Origin: Chiua virens
Taxonomy: Eukaryota; Basidiomycota; Agaricomycetes; Boletales; Boletaceae
Reading direction: 5' to 3'
NCBI GenBank assembly: GCA_019787685.1
Contig: JAHNUO010000022.1
Span: 372,001-436,000, forward strand
DNA length: 64,000 nucleotides
Shown: piece by piece, positions 33,708 through 46,439 of the stretch
Layout: every line of letters starts with the position of its first letter
Position numbering within the stretch: position 1 is the first letter of the stretch
Notes under the pieces: generated by a model
The model's database searches: none
What the model saw: the letters and a program-made list of their open reading frames with translations, nothing else
What the model was told of the DNA's origin: nothing
Made by a program: the position numbers and the translations under genes

Positions 33708-36026
33708 ATGGTTTCCATGTTCTCTGATATTACTCGCCAAGTGTCTTGTGGAGTTTTGATTGGTTTTACACTTTGTATATCGGTGACTTCTTTAGCTCAC
33801 TACCTTGTCGAGCGTAGAAGACAGGGAAAACTCGAGAAACAGACTACGTTACGACCTATCGAGCTGAGGAGCGACGAGGTCCTATGTGGTGTCACTGGAC
33901 TCATTGGTGCGTCTCCCTTCCTTAGTTTCCCGCCAGTCCAATTCGTGACGGTTGAACGGATCAGGGAACACGCCGTTGGTGAGGATCAACTCGTTGAGCG
34001 ACGCGCTTGGGGTAGAGATTCTGGGCAAGGCGGAGGTTCGAACTGCGGTATACTCAACCGCAAGAAACGACTGAATGTGGACTGCACCTAGTTTTTGAAT
34101 CCGGGAGGCAGCGTCAAGGATCGGGTCGCTTTGCGAAGTGAGAAAGTTCATTATATCCGTCATGGGTGACCTGCGAGAGGACTTAACTTGTTTGCGACAG
34201 TGATAGAAGATGCTGAACGACAAGGATTGCTGCACCCGCATACCGGTTCCCGGATCTTTGAGGGTACCGTAGGTTCTACTGGGATTTCTATAGCAACAAT
34301 TGCGAAGGCGAGGTATGTGCTGGAATCCTCTTCATCTCGTTGGTTGCTGATACGAATTGTGGTTTCGTCGACAGAGGTTATGAAGCGAGTGAGTTACACC
34401 TCGAACCGGTTTTACTCGCTGGCTCACCTCCTAGAAAGCCATTATTATGCCAGACGACGTCGCCGAAGAAAAGGTAAAAGCGTTACGGTCGCTCGGCGCG
34501 GAAGTACAGTGTGTCCGGCCAGCCAGTATTGTCGACAAGAAACAAGTACGTACCTCAGCCTAGCGACAACCCCTGACGGCTCACGCTATCGAGAACAGTA
34601 TGTAGTATGTATGCGCCTTGTCTATGCACCGTATCCTCATAATGGCGATTCAGAACATGGCACGACAAGCCGCTGTCAGATTTGGCGAACAGGACATCTC
34701 GAATGGATCCGACGTTGTCGGTATCAGTCACGAGATGATCACCGGTTCACCTTCGGTCGTCGTCTCCACCACCTCATCGCATGTACGTCCCGAAGGCACC
34801 GAAGTCGATCCTCAGGATACGGAGCTACTTAGCAAGCCTCGTGGGTTCTTTGCCGACCAATTTGAGGTGGGTCGTCAAAGTTGCCGGTCTGAAGATTGAG
34901 AGCGATCGTGTTCGAACCACTGATCCATGCACGCAGAACAAGAGCAATTTTGTGGCGCACTACGAAGGGACCGGTCCAGAGATATGGCGACAGACGAACG
35001 GGAAGCTGGATGCGTTCGTCTCCGGTGCCGGTGAGTCGTTAATCCGAGTGCTTCTACCCCAGTCGCAGAATTAAGGGCCACGGTTTTAGGGACGGGGGGA
35101 ACGATCGCTGGCACGGGATGCTATTTTAAATCGATGGGCGACGGCATCCGGGTCGTCTTGGCTGATCCCGAGGGAAGCGGTCTCTACAACAAGGTACAAT
35201 ATTCGGCTGCTTCTTTCCGAGAATTGGCAGTGACAAATCTCATTATGACCGTTCCTTTACCGGATTTTCTGCCGTGGCAGGTCAAATTTGGCGTGATGTA
35301 CGATCGCAGAGAAGCAGAAGGCACAAAACGACGGCATCAAGTCGACACAATCGTCGAGGGAATGTACGTTCTCTTAGTTGTTGCCTTTCATCGACGGTTT
35401 ATAATTGCGTTCTGTGTACAGCGGGATCAATCGGATGACCAACAATATCGAATTGGCGCTGCCCATCATCGACGATGCTTTCCGGCACGTTCGAGTTCCC
35501 TCCAATCTTTTCACTGTTGTTGACAGCACTGTCTTTTTAGGATTACGGACGCCGAAGCCGTTGCCATGTCTCGCTACCTCGTCCAACATGATGGTTTATT
35601 CCTCGGATCTAGCAGTGCGTGCAATTTGGTCGCATGCGTCAAATTGGTGCACCAAATGGAATGGCAAGAAAGTCGGAAGACCATCGTCACTGTCCTGTAG
35701 GTACTCCTGGTTCTAGTTGGTATCGCATTCTCATGTCGTTCGGCAGATGTGATTCTGGCAATCGTCATTATTCCAAGGTAAGGCTTTACTCCAGTCGCCT
35801 GTTCTCTCGAATGAGTGACGTGGATTTTGCTCGGGATGAAATACAGTTTTGGTGAGGAATCCATTGATCTGAAAATCTAGTTCGAGAGCGGCTCATGTTT
35901 TCCCTGAAATGCTTTCTTTGCCGATGTTCATCTAGGAACGACGAGTACCTGGGACGCGCTGGCATCCCCATCGATCCAGCAATCATCGAGAACCTCGCAA
36001 AAAAATCTATGCCAGGGCCACCATAA
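33708..36026 (+). CDS. PLP-dependent cysteine synthase / cystathionine-beta-synthase-like protein
   Basis: Fold-type II PLP enzyme of the O-acetylserine sulfhydrylase/CBS group. Sixteen exons fit: 33708-33906, 33965-34035, 34092-34137, 34201-34312, 34375-34388, 34439-34545, 34599-34604, 34654-34866, 34937-35030, 35090-35193, 35281-35363, 35422-35484, 35541-35696, 35747-35777, 35847-35851, 35936-36026. They total 1395 nt (464 residues). Residues about 10-35 are hydrophobic ([15 protein letters not shown]), a likely membrane anchor as in the fungal Mcy1-type branch. [29 protein letters not shown] (PLP Lys), [26 protein letters not shown] (phosphate loop) and [18 protein letters not shown] are all intact. 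No heme or CBS-pair domain. Exons of 14, 6 and 5 nt are unusual, and the intron at 35485-35540 has a GC donor (GCACGT). Confidence 0.92.
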
Positions 36027-36166
36027 TATAATCAATAACACCAAGGAAAAGTGTGCAAGAAGTAAGAGCGTGATGCAAATATGCCTATGGTACAAATGCG
36101 TCGTGTCAGGGTATTTATAGGAACAAGCACTGCGAGGCGGTTCCAAACATGTTAGTGTGTATATAT

Positions 36167-38656
36167 TTATGATTGACTTGGTGGCCATGGAGTGGGGAAT
36201 AGAGTAGGAGACGTGAATGGTTGTTTTGGCTGAGAAGCAACGCCGTTAGTTTGAGTCAAAGTTTTGGAGGCTGATGAAGGTACGGCAGGGTTGGGGGAAA
36301 CGCGTGCTTGAACGTGGTCCTTGGATGGCGATGCGGCGAGGGACGATTGTGCTTGTCTATCGCTCTGGCATGAAATATGGTGGCTACAAAAATGAGAATA
36401 CGATACTCACCCAGGATCTGTGGGAGCAGCAGGTTGTGGGTCTGGCGTGATCTTGAGGTACCCGGCTTGCACCAAAAAGTCCCAGACGCGACTAGTCTTA
36501 TTGACGTCGATCTTCACAAGATCGCGAGCTTCGCGGCGGCGCAGCTTGCCACCACGACGCGCGTACTCTCGTACGAGCGTTTCCTTGATAACGAGGTACG
36601 GCTTTGGCAGTATACGCAGTTGCGAACAGAGTGCTTGTTCCGCGGGCGTGAGCAAGTGTAGTGAAGGACTGTTAACCAGATTGAGAGGAGCCGCTGATGG
36701 ATACAATGTAAGCGTTCTCAAAGGTCATGAGCGGGTAGAAAGGGGACTTGCGTGGTCTGCGCACTAAACTCGTTCCCGTGGTGCCGGCACCAAGCTTGGG
36801 TGTCGATTCTCGTTCGTGACTTTTACGACCTTCCGATTCCCCTGAAATACACGTCGGATCAACGAACAGCACGCCCCAGGACCACACTTACGACCAGTTC
36901 CACCGCGTAGTTGGTTTAACCGTTCAGAAGCACAGTAATCTCGTGATAAGTTTGCCTTTAATTGTGCCTGTGATTAAAAACATGAGTCAAATCGAAACAC
37001 ACGGAGTACGATTGCATACGTACGCGGCGAATGCTGTCCGTCTCAAACTTATCAATATCGGCGGCGGTTGTTAGCCCTAGTCGCCGATAGTGCTGTAATT
37101 CCTGTATGCGCTTCCGCAGCATCGCTTCGTCTGTATACAGAGTTACTCTCCGTTGCTGTGAAATAGTACTGAAATCGTACACAATATATCCGCAGCGAAT
37201 ACTTCGTAGTCTTCGGCTGTCTGGAGCCGAGCAAAGGGTCGGAGGCGCTGCACGATGTCCTTTTCCTCTTTTGCGCGTTTCTTCTCAGCGGCTTGCATCT
37301 TCGAGTACAATTATTAGAGAAATCAACGTGTATTGTTGAACCAAACCCAACTAACCTTCTTGTACTCAAGGAGGCCTCTTTCATACATAACTGCTTTAGC
37401 CTCGTGGCGTTTCGCCACACGTTGATTGTACATCTCAATGATGGTCAGCTTGAATGCAAGTGAATCTTCTGTCTCGAATGGAGGTGGTTGTGTAGGCTCC
37501 TCTGAGTTCGGGTCATCTTCTCCGGTGGTTTGTTGGTCGCTGCTACTAGGCTCCTCCGATTTTACTATTGAGTGTGGTCTGGATGTGTCGCCATTGACAG
37601 AGTTATGACCATTGACATAGCCATTGATGCCATTCGTCGGCGGTTGACTCATTGATCTACTTTCATCGTTCGACTTGCGCTCTTCAAGCATCTGAGCCCG
37701 AGCTTTGACATCCACGTCGTTCTCGTCTTCAACAATTCGGTCTCCACCGTAAGCAAGACATATACCGAACTCGAGATCTTTGACTAGTTCCTCCGCTTCA
37801 TTGTCAAGTTCATGTTCGAATTCCAAGCGACCTGGAAGGAAGGTTGCGATTTCATGTATACCTGGTGCGGACGTCGGGGCGACCTTTGGAGGGGGTGGCA
37901 CAGCGTTGTTCATAGCTGACATTCGTCTCCGCTTCCGCTGCTGAAACTCTTCGGGATCGGCATCAAAGTCAACGTTCATCTGCTAATGTAGCAAGTTAGG
38001 GATTGGACTGCAGTAATTTGGCGCCAACGGCTCACCGGCAGGGGCCAATTAGGAGAATCGACGTATATAGAGTTGTAATGTTCTTCTACTTCTTCTTTGG
38101 TCCGAGTCCCGACGTGCTCGGCGATCATTTGCCAGTTTCCAAGGCCAGCTTTTGATATGCCCTCGATCAGCAATAGCTCCCTAGCAAAACGCAAAGTTAA
38201 CAGCGAATTTAGGTGACACAAAATGAGGACGACATACTCATCAGCACCCCAATCATCCGAGAAGATAGGATACGAGTGGAGCTCCTGAGGAAAAGACTGT
38301 GTTATAGTAAGCAGCGCCGACGCCCAACGACTTACGATGACACGGTATGCATGGGCGCGTTGATGCTTTGCGAACTCTTTCCCAGAACAAAAACACGCAG
38401 GACAAATGTCCACCCCATCCCCCGGTTGACAGGCGGGATCCGCACATTTTATTCGGACAGAATGAGTGAGATCACACATGCATGAGTCGCATTGGATCTG
38501 CAGGCCAGGCTCGTTGACAGCTGCACAAGATTACCCAAACCAACCCCGTGAGAAATACGATTGGATAGAACAAACTAGGAGCGGGGTAGAATGAGCACTA
38601 GACGCACTTTGTATTTCATCAGGTTGATGTTCGCGTTTCCGGTGAGAGATGGTCAT
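36167..38656 (-). CDS. ADA2: SAGA/ADA complex adaptor Ada2
   Basis: Transcriptional co-activator that supports Gcn5 acetyltransferase in SAGA. The start at 38656 (MTISHRKREHQPDEIQ) leads into a ZZ zinc finger: PGLQIQCDSCMCDLTHSVRI, CADPACQPGDGVDICPACF, HQRAHAYRVI. The SANT/Myb domain follows: SYPIFSDDWGADE, ELLLIEGISKAGLGNWQMIA, EHVGTRTKEEVEEHYNSIYV. A central helical region includes LPGRLEFEHELDNEAEELVK and LKLTIIEMYNQRVAKRHEAK. The SWIRM domain is at the C-terminus: LLTPAEQALCSQLRILPKPY, LVIKETLVREYARRGG, VWDFLVQAGYL. This is the canonical Ada2 domain order. I infer a last exon of about 60 codons ending at 36167; the SWIRM domain could instead be nearly terminal. Seven or more introns, all with GT donors as placed. 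Converges with the cysteine synthase, 140 bp between stops. Confidence 0.92.
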
Positions 38657-38929
38657 GGCGGATGGCCGGGAGTGCTCGCTGTAAATCCAGTAGACGCTGG
38701 TTTACCTAAACACTACGTTGACCCGCGCCGAGTAGTTACTAGTTGGCTGTGAAGTCAATGGTACTTCGACGTCTCAGCCTACCAAGACCAGTGGCCAAGC
38801 TTGTCGTCGATGTAGCGGGGGGGAAAGTCGTCCGGCACTGTGTCGTCACCGTCGTTGCGCGCAGTGTGGAGGAATTGTTTACATTTGTTGACCCCGCCCG
38901 ATTGGGACTCATCTGCATCAACCGAATGA
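38657..38929 (+). other. ADA2 upstream region, possible truncated divergent gene
   Basis: A frame at 38743-38961 (MAVKSMVLRRLSLPRPVAKL) is CpG-rich like the gene-rich half and runs into the transposon boundary at 38,930. It could be the start of a divergent gene interrupted by the insertion; no domain is visible. Confidence 0.35.
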
Positions 38930-39130
38930 CACCCCTGGGACGATTGAATAAATCCTTGTAACATAGGCTATACATAGCTACAAACATATTCTGCCTAGCT
39001 AACTACTAATGTGGTTGAAACATAATTAACAACAAACTGACAAAATGTTGCTAGTTTTGCCTGTGGGACTTAGGCTTGGGAAAATGTAAAATATTATGTC
39101 TAAATTTAGACAAAATAAGAGTGAAGCCTT
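38930..39130 (+). repeat. left terminal inverted repeat
   Basis: Inverted match to 61,925-62,121. Conserved words include TTGTAACATAGGCT, GCTACAAACATATTCTGCC, TAGCTAACTACTAATGTGG and TTAACAACAAACTGACAAAA. A weaker match continues to about 39,190. GGGGGCC-containing subterminal DNA follows at 39,365-39,400. Confidence 0.85.
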
Positions 39131-39539
39131 TGTTTCGTGAGCTAATTTGTCAAATGTTTCTGAAAAAGATAGCTTATCTGTGCTGCTTACAAATGCACAA
39201 TAATTTACTGAATATGTCAAGTCATCATTTTTGATGCCAGATCTAAACTCAGGTTTACGTGCAAAGTTTGTCAAGAAACAAGAAACTTATTATAAATATT
39301 TATGAAAACTCGGTTTTGATTACTTATTTTGCTACAGATTCTAAATATGATGTCAGATATGTCTGAGGGGGCCACTCACAACCACACAGGGGGCCTCACT
39401 AAGGTTGACCAGGTGAAGGAAAGCAAAGTTGATCTGCTGTAACCCCCAGTCTGCCAGGACAGAAGCCAATCCAAGTAGGAAGATAGCAAAAAGCCAAATG
39501 GTAACTCCTTTGATCTCTTGCAAAAAATGGTGGGTCTGC

Positions 39540-40091
39540 AGGATCAGTCAGTAATGGGACTATTAAAGCAAGAGGAACTCACCGAGACTGAACTGCATTT
39601 GTTGGCCGAGGCTTTCAGTGCTCGTCGTTTAGCATGTATGCGGCACTGACCACAAATGTTAACATGAGACAGACTATGGAACTTGAATGGCGGGACGTAC
39701 AACCATGCTGAGGAGAAAGTGGAAGAGGGGCGGACTGCAATGCATTGAGGGGGATATAAGAGTCGTGAATCTATTGTTGAAGTTAACAATTAGCGATTGA
39801 ATATGGAAAGTCAGGAACGGTAGTCAAGTCAGTATAATGAATTGTTCCATTTTGTTGTTGCTTACTGAGCTAAGGCTAAGTGCCTTGTTTGCTGGTTATG
39901 GAGGGCCTTGCTTATTACCGGTTACCATTACGTGTGGTCAAAGTAGAGTAATTCCTTAGGAGGCGTGCGTTGTTCAGCAAGAGCATATAGAGCAGCCAGA
40001 ATAGTGAGATAGGAATGAACTTGCCATGGTCCTGTGCTATTGCACCAACTGTGGGGGAAAGGAAGTCCACAAAGATGTAAAGTGAAGGCAT
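39540..40091 (-). CDS. hypothetical small minus-strand gene near left TIR
   Basis: A frame from an ATG at about 40091 gives a hydrophobic peptide (MPSLYIFVDFLSPTVGAIAQ) and a second at 39,540-39,720 gives CGQCRIHAKRRALKASANKC, a Cys/basic patch. They could be exons of one divergent gene next to the transposase, but no domain supports this. Confidence 0.25.
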
Positions 40092-40216
40092 GATCACAAT
40101 GATCGTGTCCAACTTGCCTTGCATACCGGGGTATTTAAAATTTCATTTGTTATGTCAGAGGTGTAACAACTACTCAATAGAATGATGACTTGAACATATC
40201 ACAGTGTCTTTCCAAT

Positions 40217-43200
40217 ATGACACTACACGATAAAAGCGTGAGTGAAGTGTTGAATTCGTTGTACAACATGATCTCATAGGGCTACCAGGATGTGGCAATT
40301 GAGGAAGTTGCAAGAAGTGTGTTCAAGATGACCTTGGAAGAAAAAACATTGACCAAGGAGCATGCAGCATCAAAGGAAATAGTCGCCCCAGATACCACTC
40401 CATTCCCAACCACTATTCCAATTACAACAATGCCTGAGTACTTTCACAAACCGGTCGATGCCACTTTTGCAGACCTTGCACTCACAGACCACCAGCTGCA
40501 TGAGCATGCAGGGAGCATCTCTGCAATGATGAAGGGCTTGAATGTACAAGGGGCACAGGAAGCCACAATAGCATCGCTACAGCAGGAGTTGATTTGGTTG
40601 GAGGAGAATAGGCAGAGGATCACACACCTGGACACTGGAGGAGACAATACGAATGAGTTACTTCGCAGTGAATTGAAGAATTCTTTGGATCGAGTCCTTG
40701 CAGCGGTGACCACTGTCAAGACAACCTTGGATGGGTGGGCTCCAGAGATCGTCCCACAGAGGGAGCAGGCTGCAGAAGTAGTGGACACAGGTATGATGCA
40801 AGCTCAGCACCAAGTTTGTAGTGACTCATTAAACTAACTTACAGAAGATAAATTCCACCACTGCTTTTGAAACGCCAATCCAGCTATCTTCTTGCCCATG
40901 CTCATAGCTCTCATTCTGAATGTCTTCGGTCATCTCATGCGCCCCTGGTTGAACACTTTACTGGGCTTACTAAACCTCTTGCTGACCACAGTCCTTGGCA
41001 ATCCTACCACGAGAGAGGGAACTGGTCAATCTGGAGAGGGAGTCAGTGATTATCTTCCCCGAGACATCCGCCCGGTTCACAAGAAACTTGACCTTGACCT
41101 GATAACCCACACCTACGCCACGTGTCCCAAATGCTCCTACATGTATGCGCTGGTTAGGAAGGGGGACTTGCAGACCTACCCTACACAGTGTACGTTCACG
41201 AAGTACTGAGGTGGGAAGCCCTGCAGACAACTATTAGTCAAAACGGCAAAACAGGGTGGCAAGAAGATCAAAGTTCCTGTAAAGCCTTACGTGGTCCAAG
41301 ATTACAGTGACTTCATGGGTGAATTATTGAGTCATCCTGGGATAGAGGAAGCTTTGGAGTGCAGAACCTTGCTGAATGACAAATATCACCTATGGGATAT
41401 CAAAGACAGGACAGCAATATCCGAGATTCAGGGACTGGATAAGAAGCCCTTCATAGACGGTTTAAAGAGGAGCGACCTCCGCTTAGCCTGGAGTCTCAGT
41501 ATTGACTGGTTCAACCCTCTAGGAAACAAGATGGCCAGGAAAAAGAAATCTGTTGGTTCGGTCGCAATGACTATCCTCAATCTCCTCCCCAGTCTTCATT
41601 ACAAACCTGAAAACATTTATCTTGTGGGCATCATCCCTGGACCTAAGGAGCCTTTGCTTGAACAGGTCAATTATTTTTTGCGGCCTGTCATTGATTCCTT
41701 TGTTGCTGCCTGAAAATTTGGGACGTGGTTCACCAGGACTATGAGCCATTCCATGGGCTGCTTGATACGCTTGGTCATTGCTCTGGTTATCAGTGATTTG
41801 CCAGCCACTCAAAAAATTGGCAGTTTCACAGCCCCTACGTCGTGCCATTTGTGTAATCTCTGTTGGTTGAACAAGTCAGAGAAGGGGAACTTCAACTACA
41901 ATAGTTGGAGGTGTCATACCTACCAGTACCATTATGACGCTGAAGGTAATATATCCCGGCTGTAGTGCAATACTCAGGGGGATTGAAAGAAATAGAAAGA
42001 GAGTGAAGGAATGCGATTCCGTTCGACCCAGGGACAACACTGAGTTGGTGAACAATGAATAATGGTTTTTGAGTAGTCCGAGATGAATCCGGGGCAAATC
42101 TGGATTAAAACGGATAGAAAGGTGGACACGGCAGTCCGATCCAGATCGAGAAAATACGAGGAGAGTGAGAGAAAGCGAACATCGACCGAAAACGATGTGA
42201 GACAGATGCACACGGGCAAAAAGCTACTGTATTTTTGTCAATACAGTGAATTTATAGTCCTCGGGAATACCCTCAGACTCGTCCTAAGTAAGGATAATAA
42301 TAAAAAGAAGGTTTTCATATGGTATAAAGTTCGAGAGGCACCTGAACGTCCCTGCAAGGGCTGCATGACATGGTCTAGCCAATGCTAAGTATGAATAAGG
42401 AGCATCAAAAATAAAATAAAAGAGTCCGAGGCAAAATGGGCGCGGATACAGCAATCCGGATGAGTTTGCACATGCAGACAGATCAGGATTGGGATTGGGT
42501 GACAACAGGGTGCGGAAACGTGCTATGTGAGCACAGGGAATACCTATTCCCTACAATGCAGCCGTTGAATGGAGAGACATGGATACCAAGAAAGAACGGG
42601 ACTGAATTTTTCAAGGAGACGGGTGTGCGGTGGTCTGAACTACTTCGCTTGCTGTACTGGGACCCAACTCGTTTCCTCATTATCGACGGCATGCACAATC
42701 TTTTCCTTGGGCTAACGCAGTTCCAGTTCAGAGACCTTATCGTTATTGATAAACAAGCGAACAAGGACTTATGCAATTCTGGAGGTCCCGATCAACTGGT
42801 TGACAAACGGGAGCTGGCGAAAGGCAGGGAAATCCTGCAAACCAATCCGACTGAAGTGGCGCTAGGTCAATTGCATGCACCTACCCTTCAAAAACTGCTA
42901 GATGAGTGCAATGTACACCACCTGGTGAACTCATTGCGAAAGGTGCCTAAAAAACAGGAGATAATTCAGGTGCTGCTATTGGTGAGCAGCAAACACTTAC
43001 AAAATATGTATCTAACATGATGATCTTGAAGGCCATACTCACAAGGATGATTCAGGAAAGCATTCACATGGAGGTGGATGAAGGCTCCTTCATGGGGCAA
43101 GAACTTGTGGATGAATGCAGCATTGGAAATGGAAGGCATGTGGACAAGAAACCACGAAGCTGCGAACCCCTAACCAACAAGGAAGTCAATCAGATTCAAG

Positions 43201-44410
43201 AGTGTTTAAAGAAAATACGAAGACCTTCCTGGCACAGGGGACCCCCTATTGACCTTGGCAATGCCGACCATGGAAAACTGAAAGCAAATCAATGGCGATC
43301 GAGTATTGAGTTTGACCTTCCTGTCACACTCCTCAAACTGTGGGGCACTGATTGCACCAGAGACGAGAAGAGTGTGCGAAGGAAGAAGCTGGCACACAGC
43401 ACAATGCTCTTGGCTATGGCAATCAGATGGGGAACATCTCATGTCACGTCTGATGAACACACACGTCAGTATGCAGGGTATATGATGGCCTACTTGCAAT
43501 CGGTCAAAGACCTCTTTCCAGACATAGCTTGGTGGCCTAATTACCATGTGGCGTTGCACATCCATGAATTTTTTGAGAGGTACAGATCACTGTCCATTCA
43601 TTTATTGGTTTTCACCGCCAAGTTCTGCGAAGGTATGGCCCGATGCATGGATGGTGGATGTTTCTGTTTGAACGGATAATTGGCATGTTGCAGAAGAGCA
43701 ACATGAACTACAAAATGGGTAGGTAAACATGACCAGAAGGAAGATCAATAAAACTCACAGGAATGAAGGTGAAATGTATCATTGAACGCGCAAGTGCCAT
43801 ACTACAAGTGTCCAGACAGACACAAGGAGAGACTTTATTCGATGCAGATCTCAGTCTTCTGTGTGGAATATTGACAGTGGGTGACATACCAAGCATGCAC
43901 AACAATCAACACACTAGTGAAGAAACCCCAATACCCGACTATATCATCAACGCACTCCATGTGAGAGGAATCAATGCTCAGAATAGCAAGATCGAAATGT
44001 ATAAATGCTACCATTTATGTGGTATTCAATATGCCACACACGAGGTATCCAAAACCGATTGTACCATCTTTTTCAATGATGGACGAGCATCTGTCCCAGG
44101 GAGAATCGAGCACATCTTTGGAATCTCGTTAGCGGGTGGAAAGGAGTACTTCTTGACAGTTTGCCAACACTTACCAATTTCGAATGCCATGCAGGATCCC
44201 TTCCAAGAATACAGAGATTTTGGAGCCAGTCTGTGGAGGGACACATATGCAACCAATCTGGATATTGTTCCCTTGAAACAGGGAAAAGTTTGCCATGGAG
44301 TAAGCATGCCATGGATTACTGGAATATTGGCAATGAAGGCATTAAATAGGGTGAGTGACTGCATGCGAATACAGGGTGGCACCGAACTTACAACGTTAGA
44401 AGGCATTTGA
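40217..44410 (+). pseudogene. Tnp2-type transposase, interrupted and mutated
   Basis: The likely start is ATG 40217 (MTLHDKS) with an intron to 40280. Blocks in order: N-terminal helical region (DLALTDHQLHEHAGSISAMM); HTYATCPKCSYMYALVRKGD (Zn-binding start); WSLSIDWFNPLGNK; KPENIYLVGIIPGPKEP; GVRWSELLRLLYWDPTRFLI with IDGMHNLFLGLTQFQFRDL; RRPSWHRGPPIDLGNADHGK; FDLPVTLLKLWGTD; NYHVALHIHEFFER joined by an intron to YGPMHGWWMFLFERIIGMLQ. These are the hallmarks of fungal Tnp2-like CACTA transposases (DNA cut-and-paste). In-frame TGA codons occur at about 40868, 41207 and 41711, a frameshift lies near 42,605, and an LTR is inserted at 41,941. The protein cannot be made intact. At the LTR site, precise excision would restore the reading frame. 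Confidence 0.85.
41941..42555 (-). mobile_element. solo LTR, copy 1 (615 bp)
   Basis: On the minus strand it reads TGTAGGGAATAGG to TATTACCTTCA, starting TG and ending CA. Near-identical to 46,440-47,054 and related to 58,106-58,728. Flanks are ACGC (left) and ATGC (right), a 4-bp duplication if one C of the CpG became T. It splits the transposase frame. No internal retroelement genes, so it is a solo LTR left by recombination. Confidence 0.8.
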
Positions 44411-45158
44411 CGGTGCCAGCACAATGTGAGGGGAACTGCAGGGTGAGGTGTAGCATTGAAAATGATGTAGTTGGTGGTAGACTATTGCGGTAAAGTGAGT
44501 ATACAAGCTAGTCAATGTGGATTTGTGTACTATGTATACATGATTGCGTGAAGGAGTGTATTACTCATTCGCCATTAACCGTTTGAGAAGCAGAGCGTAG
44601 TTTTTGGGGTACTTACATTACATGTAGATAAATTGTCCAGGATGGGGAGGATGCTTAAGGCATACTAAAGGGGGAACTGATGGGGGAGATGCTGGGATGG
44701 ACTGCACAGGAGCTAAGGGGGAGACTATGAGGAGAATCGCTGGGATGGATCACAGAGGAGCTAAGAGAGGGACTAAGGGAGTCACTGGAACGGACTGCAG
44801 ATATGGTTAAGTCTCATATTGTAATGAAGGTGTTATACGGGGTAGAAAGGGTAAGGTATTGCATAATAATATTCACGAGGACATATATGATGCCAAAGAT
44901 CACTATCTGCTTAGTAGATGAGGAGGGCTGGTGAAGATTTTGTGTGGTAGGGGGTGAGAAACCCTGCAAAGAGTGCTGGGTTCACTCAACAGATTAGCAA
45001 TGAAGGGGGAAAAATAACTACCCACCTGCTTTTGTAGAGTCCATACCTTCACACTGCTATGACCCCCTGACGCACTCCTGGTTGCAATGATACAACTGCT
45101 TGTTCCTTCAAAGGCCTGATAGGATTTAAGTTGAAGTTAGAGACCACATGGGGATAAC
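44411..45158. other. intergenic with imperfect tandem repeat
   Basis: Positions 44,680-44,815 hold about three imperfect ~60-bp units built on GCTGGGATGGACTGCA and GGAGCTAAG. No gene is seen. It separates the transposase 3' end from the WD40 3' end. Confidence 0.5.
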
Positions 45159-46357
45159 TCAAAGACAGCTCACTGTGATAGCAACAATTCGATCTCCAGC
45201 TGGAGATTGAGAAGTCAGAGTACTCGTGAGCAAGTTACAAAAACACATATGGCTACCATGGTCCAACTTCCTGCAGAAAGTACCTGTTTGATAATCAAAC
45301 ACCCTGGCGAAACCATTATCCCCACTGACTATCACCCATCCTAGCTCGCATGCAACTGAAATCTGGAGAGGGACATTGACAAGAATCATATGACGATATA
45401 TCTGACTGCGATGCATTGTAGGCAGGGTGTAGCGATCGATACTGTCATGCAGGTTGGTGATTAAAAGGTGTTGGCCATTGAGACAAGTGCTGCTGCTGCA
45501 GGGATGATCAACTCCAAGAACAAGGACAAAGAGGAAATGCGTACATGCATCCATTGACTTTCTTTTTCCACTTGAAATCCCATGGATCACAAGAGAAACA
45601 GAAACTGCAAGCCCAGCACTGTAAGCACCTTCGATAAAGGATACAAGGGAAAAAAAATGAGGCACACACAAAGCCACTTTCAAGGTAACTGATGAGAAGA
45701 CTTGAACCTTCATCGCAGAAATGAACAGAATGAGTAATATAGGGCTGCTTTTCGGCATCAGGGCTCAATGAAATGAATGATTCTGAGGAAGTCAGTACAA
45801 GGACAATGGTTCAGACAGACAATGATTAAACATACTGGCTTCTGGGCTACCTTTCCATAACTTAACTTCACCATTGCCTGCACTTGCCAAATGACTCCGA
45901 ACAGGATCCCATGCAAAAGATTCGATGGCGCTGCCATGGGTGAGAGTGATTGAAGTGAATGCAAACAAGGGGTTGTCCTTGGGTCGACTGTAGAGATGAA
46001 TATTCCCATCAGAGGCACCAAACACAAATGCATCCTCCTTGTCAGACAGTCCGATCCATGTGAGACAAGATATAAATCCAGTGGAGGGAATGTAAACTTC
46101 CTGAATCATTTCTTCTGATGATAAACTCCAAATGACGACACAACTATCATTACCTGATCTGACAGTGAGAGAGGAATTGTGAAGAGTAGAATGAAACTTA
46201 CCACCACTCAGGAGCATGGAGCCGCAGGGGCTTATAACAATTGTATTCACGGCTTTGGTGTGCCGCACAAGTGTGAACTTGAGAGAAAACTGTTACTGTT
46301 AGTAGAAAGGACAAAGGACACGGACGTTGCTCTGCTCACATCCTGAGTAGCATCCAT
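45159..46357 (-). CDS. WD40-repeat protein carried by the transposon
   Basis: Start at 46357 (MDATQD), an intron, then KFTLVRHTKAVNTIVISPCG with GSMLLSGG, a first WD blade. NDSCVVIWSLSSEEMIQEVY, GFISCLTWIGLSDKEDAFVF with GASDGNIHLYS, IESFAWDPVRSHLASAGNGE with VKLWKG, SIDPWDFKWKKK-like residues, HLLITNLHDSIDRYTLP and CELGWVIVSGDNGFARVFDY follow, giving at least five blades of a beta-propeller. WD40 proteins of this sort form multicopy families in Agaricomycetes and I recall them near transposons. A scaffold role is all that can be said. Introns are plausible; the frame is largely open, but I could not verify every junction, so it may be a pseudogene. The 3' end is approximate. Solo LTR copy 2 lies just upstream. 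Confidence 0.65.
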
Positions 46358-46439
46358 GTTGTACAATGAATGCGGGTTTATTTTCTTCACAGTATAAGTA
46401 CGGTATTGTTTTTTGTTCTTGAGTGTTGCCAAGGAGCAA

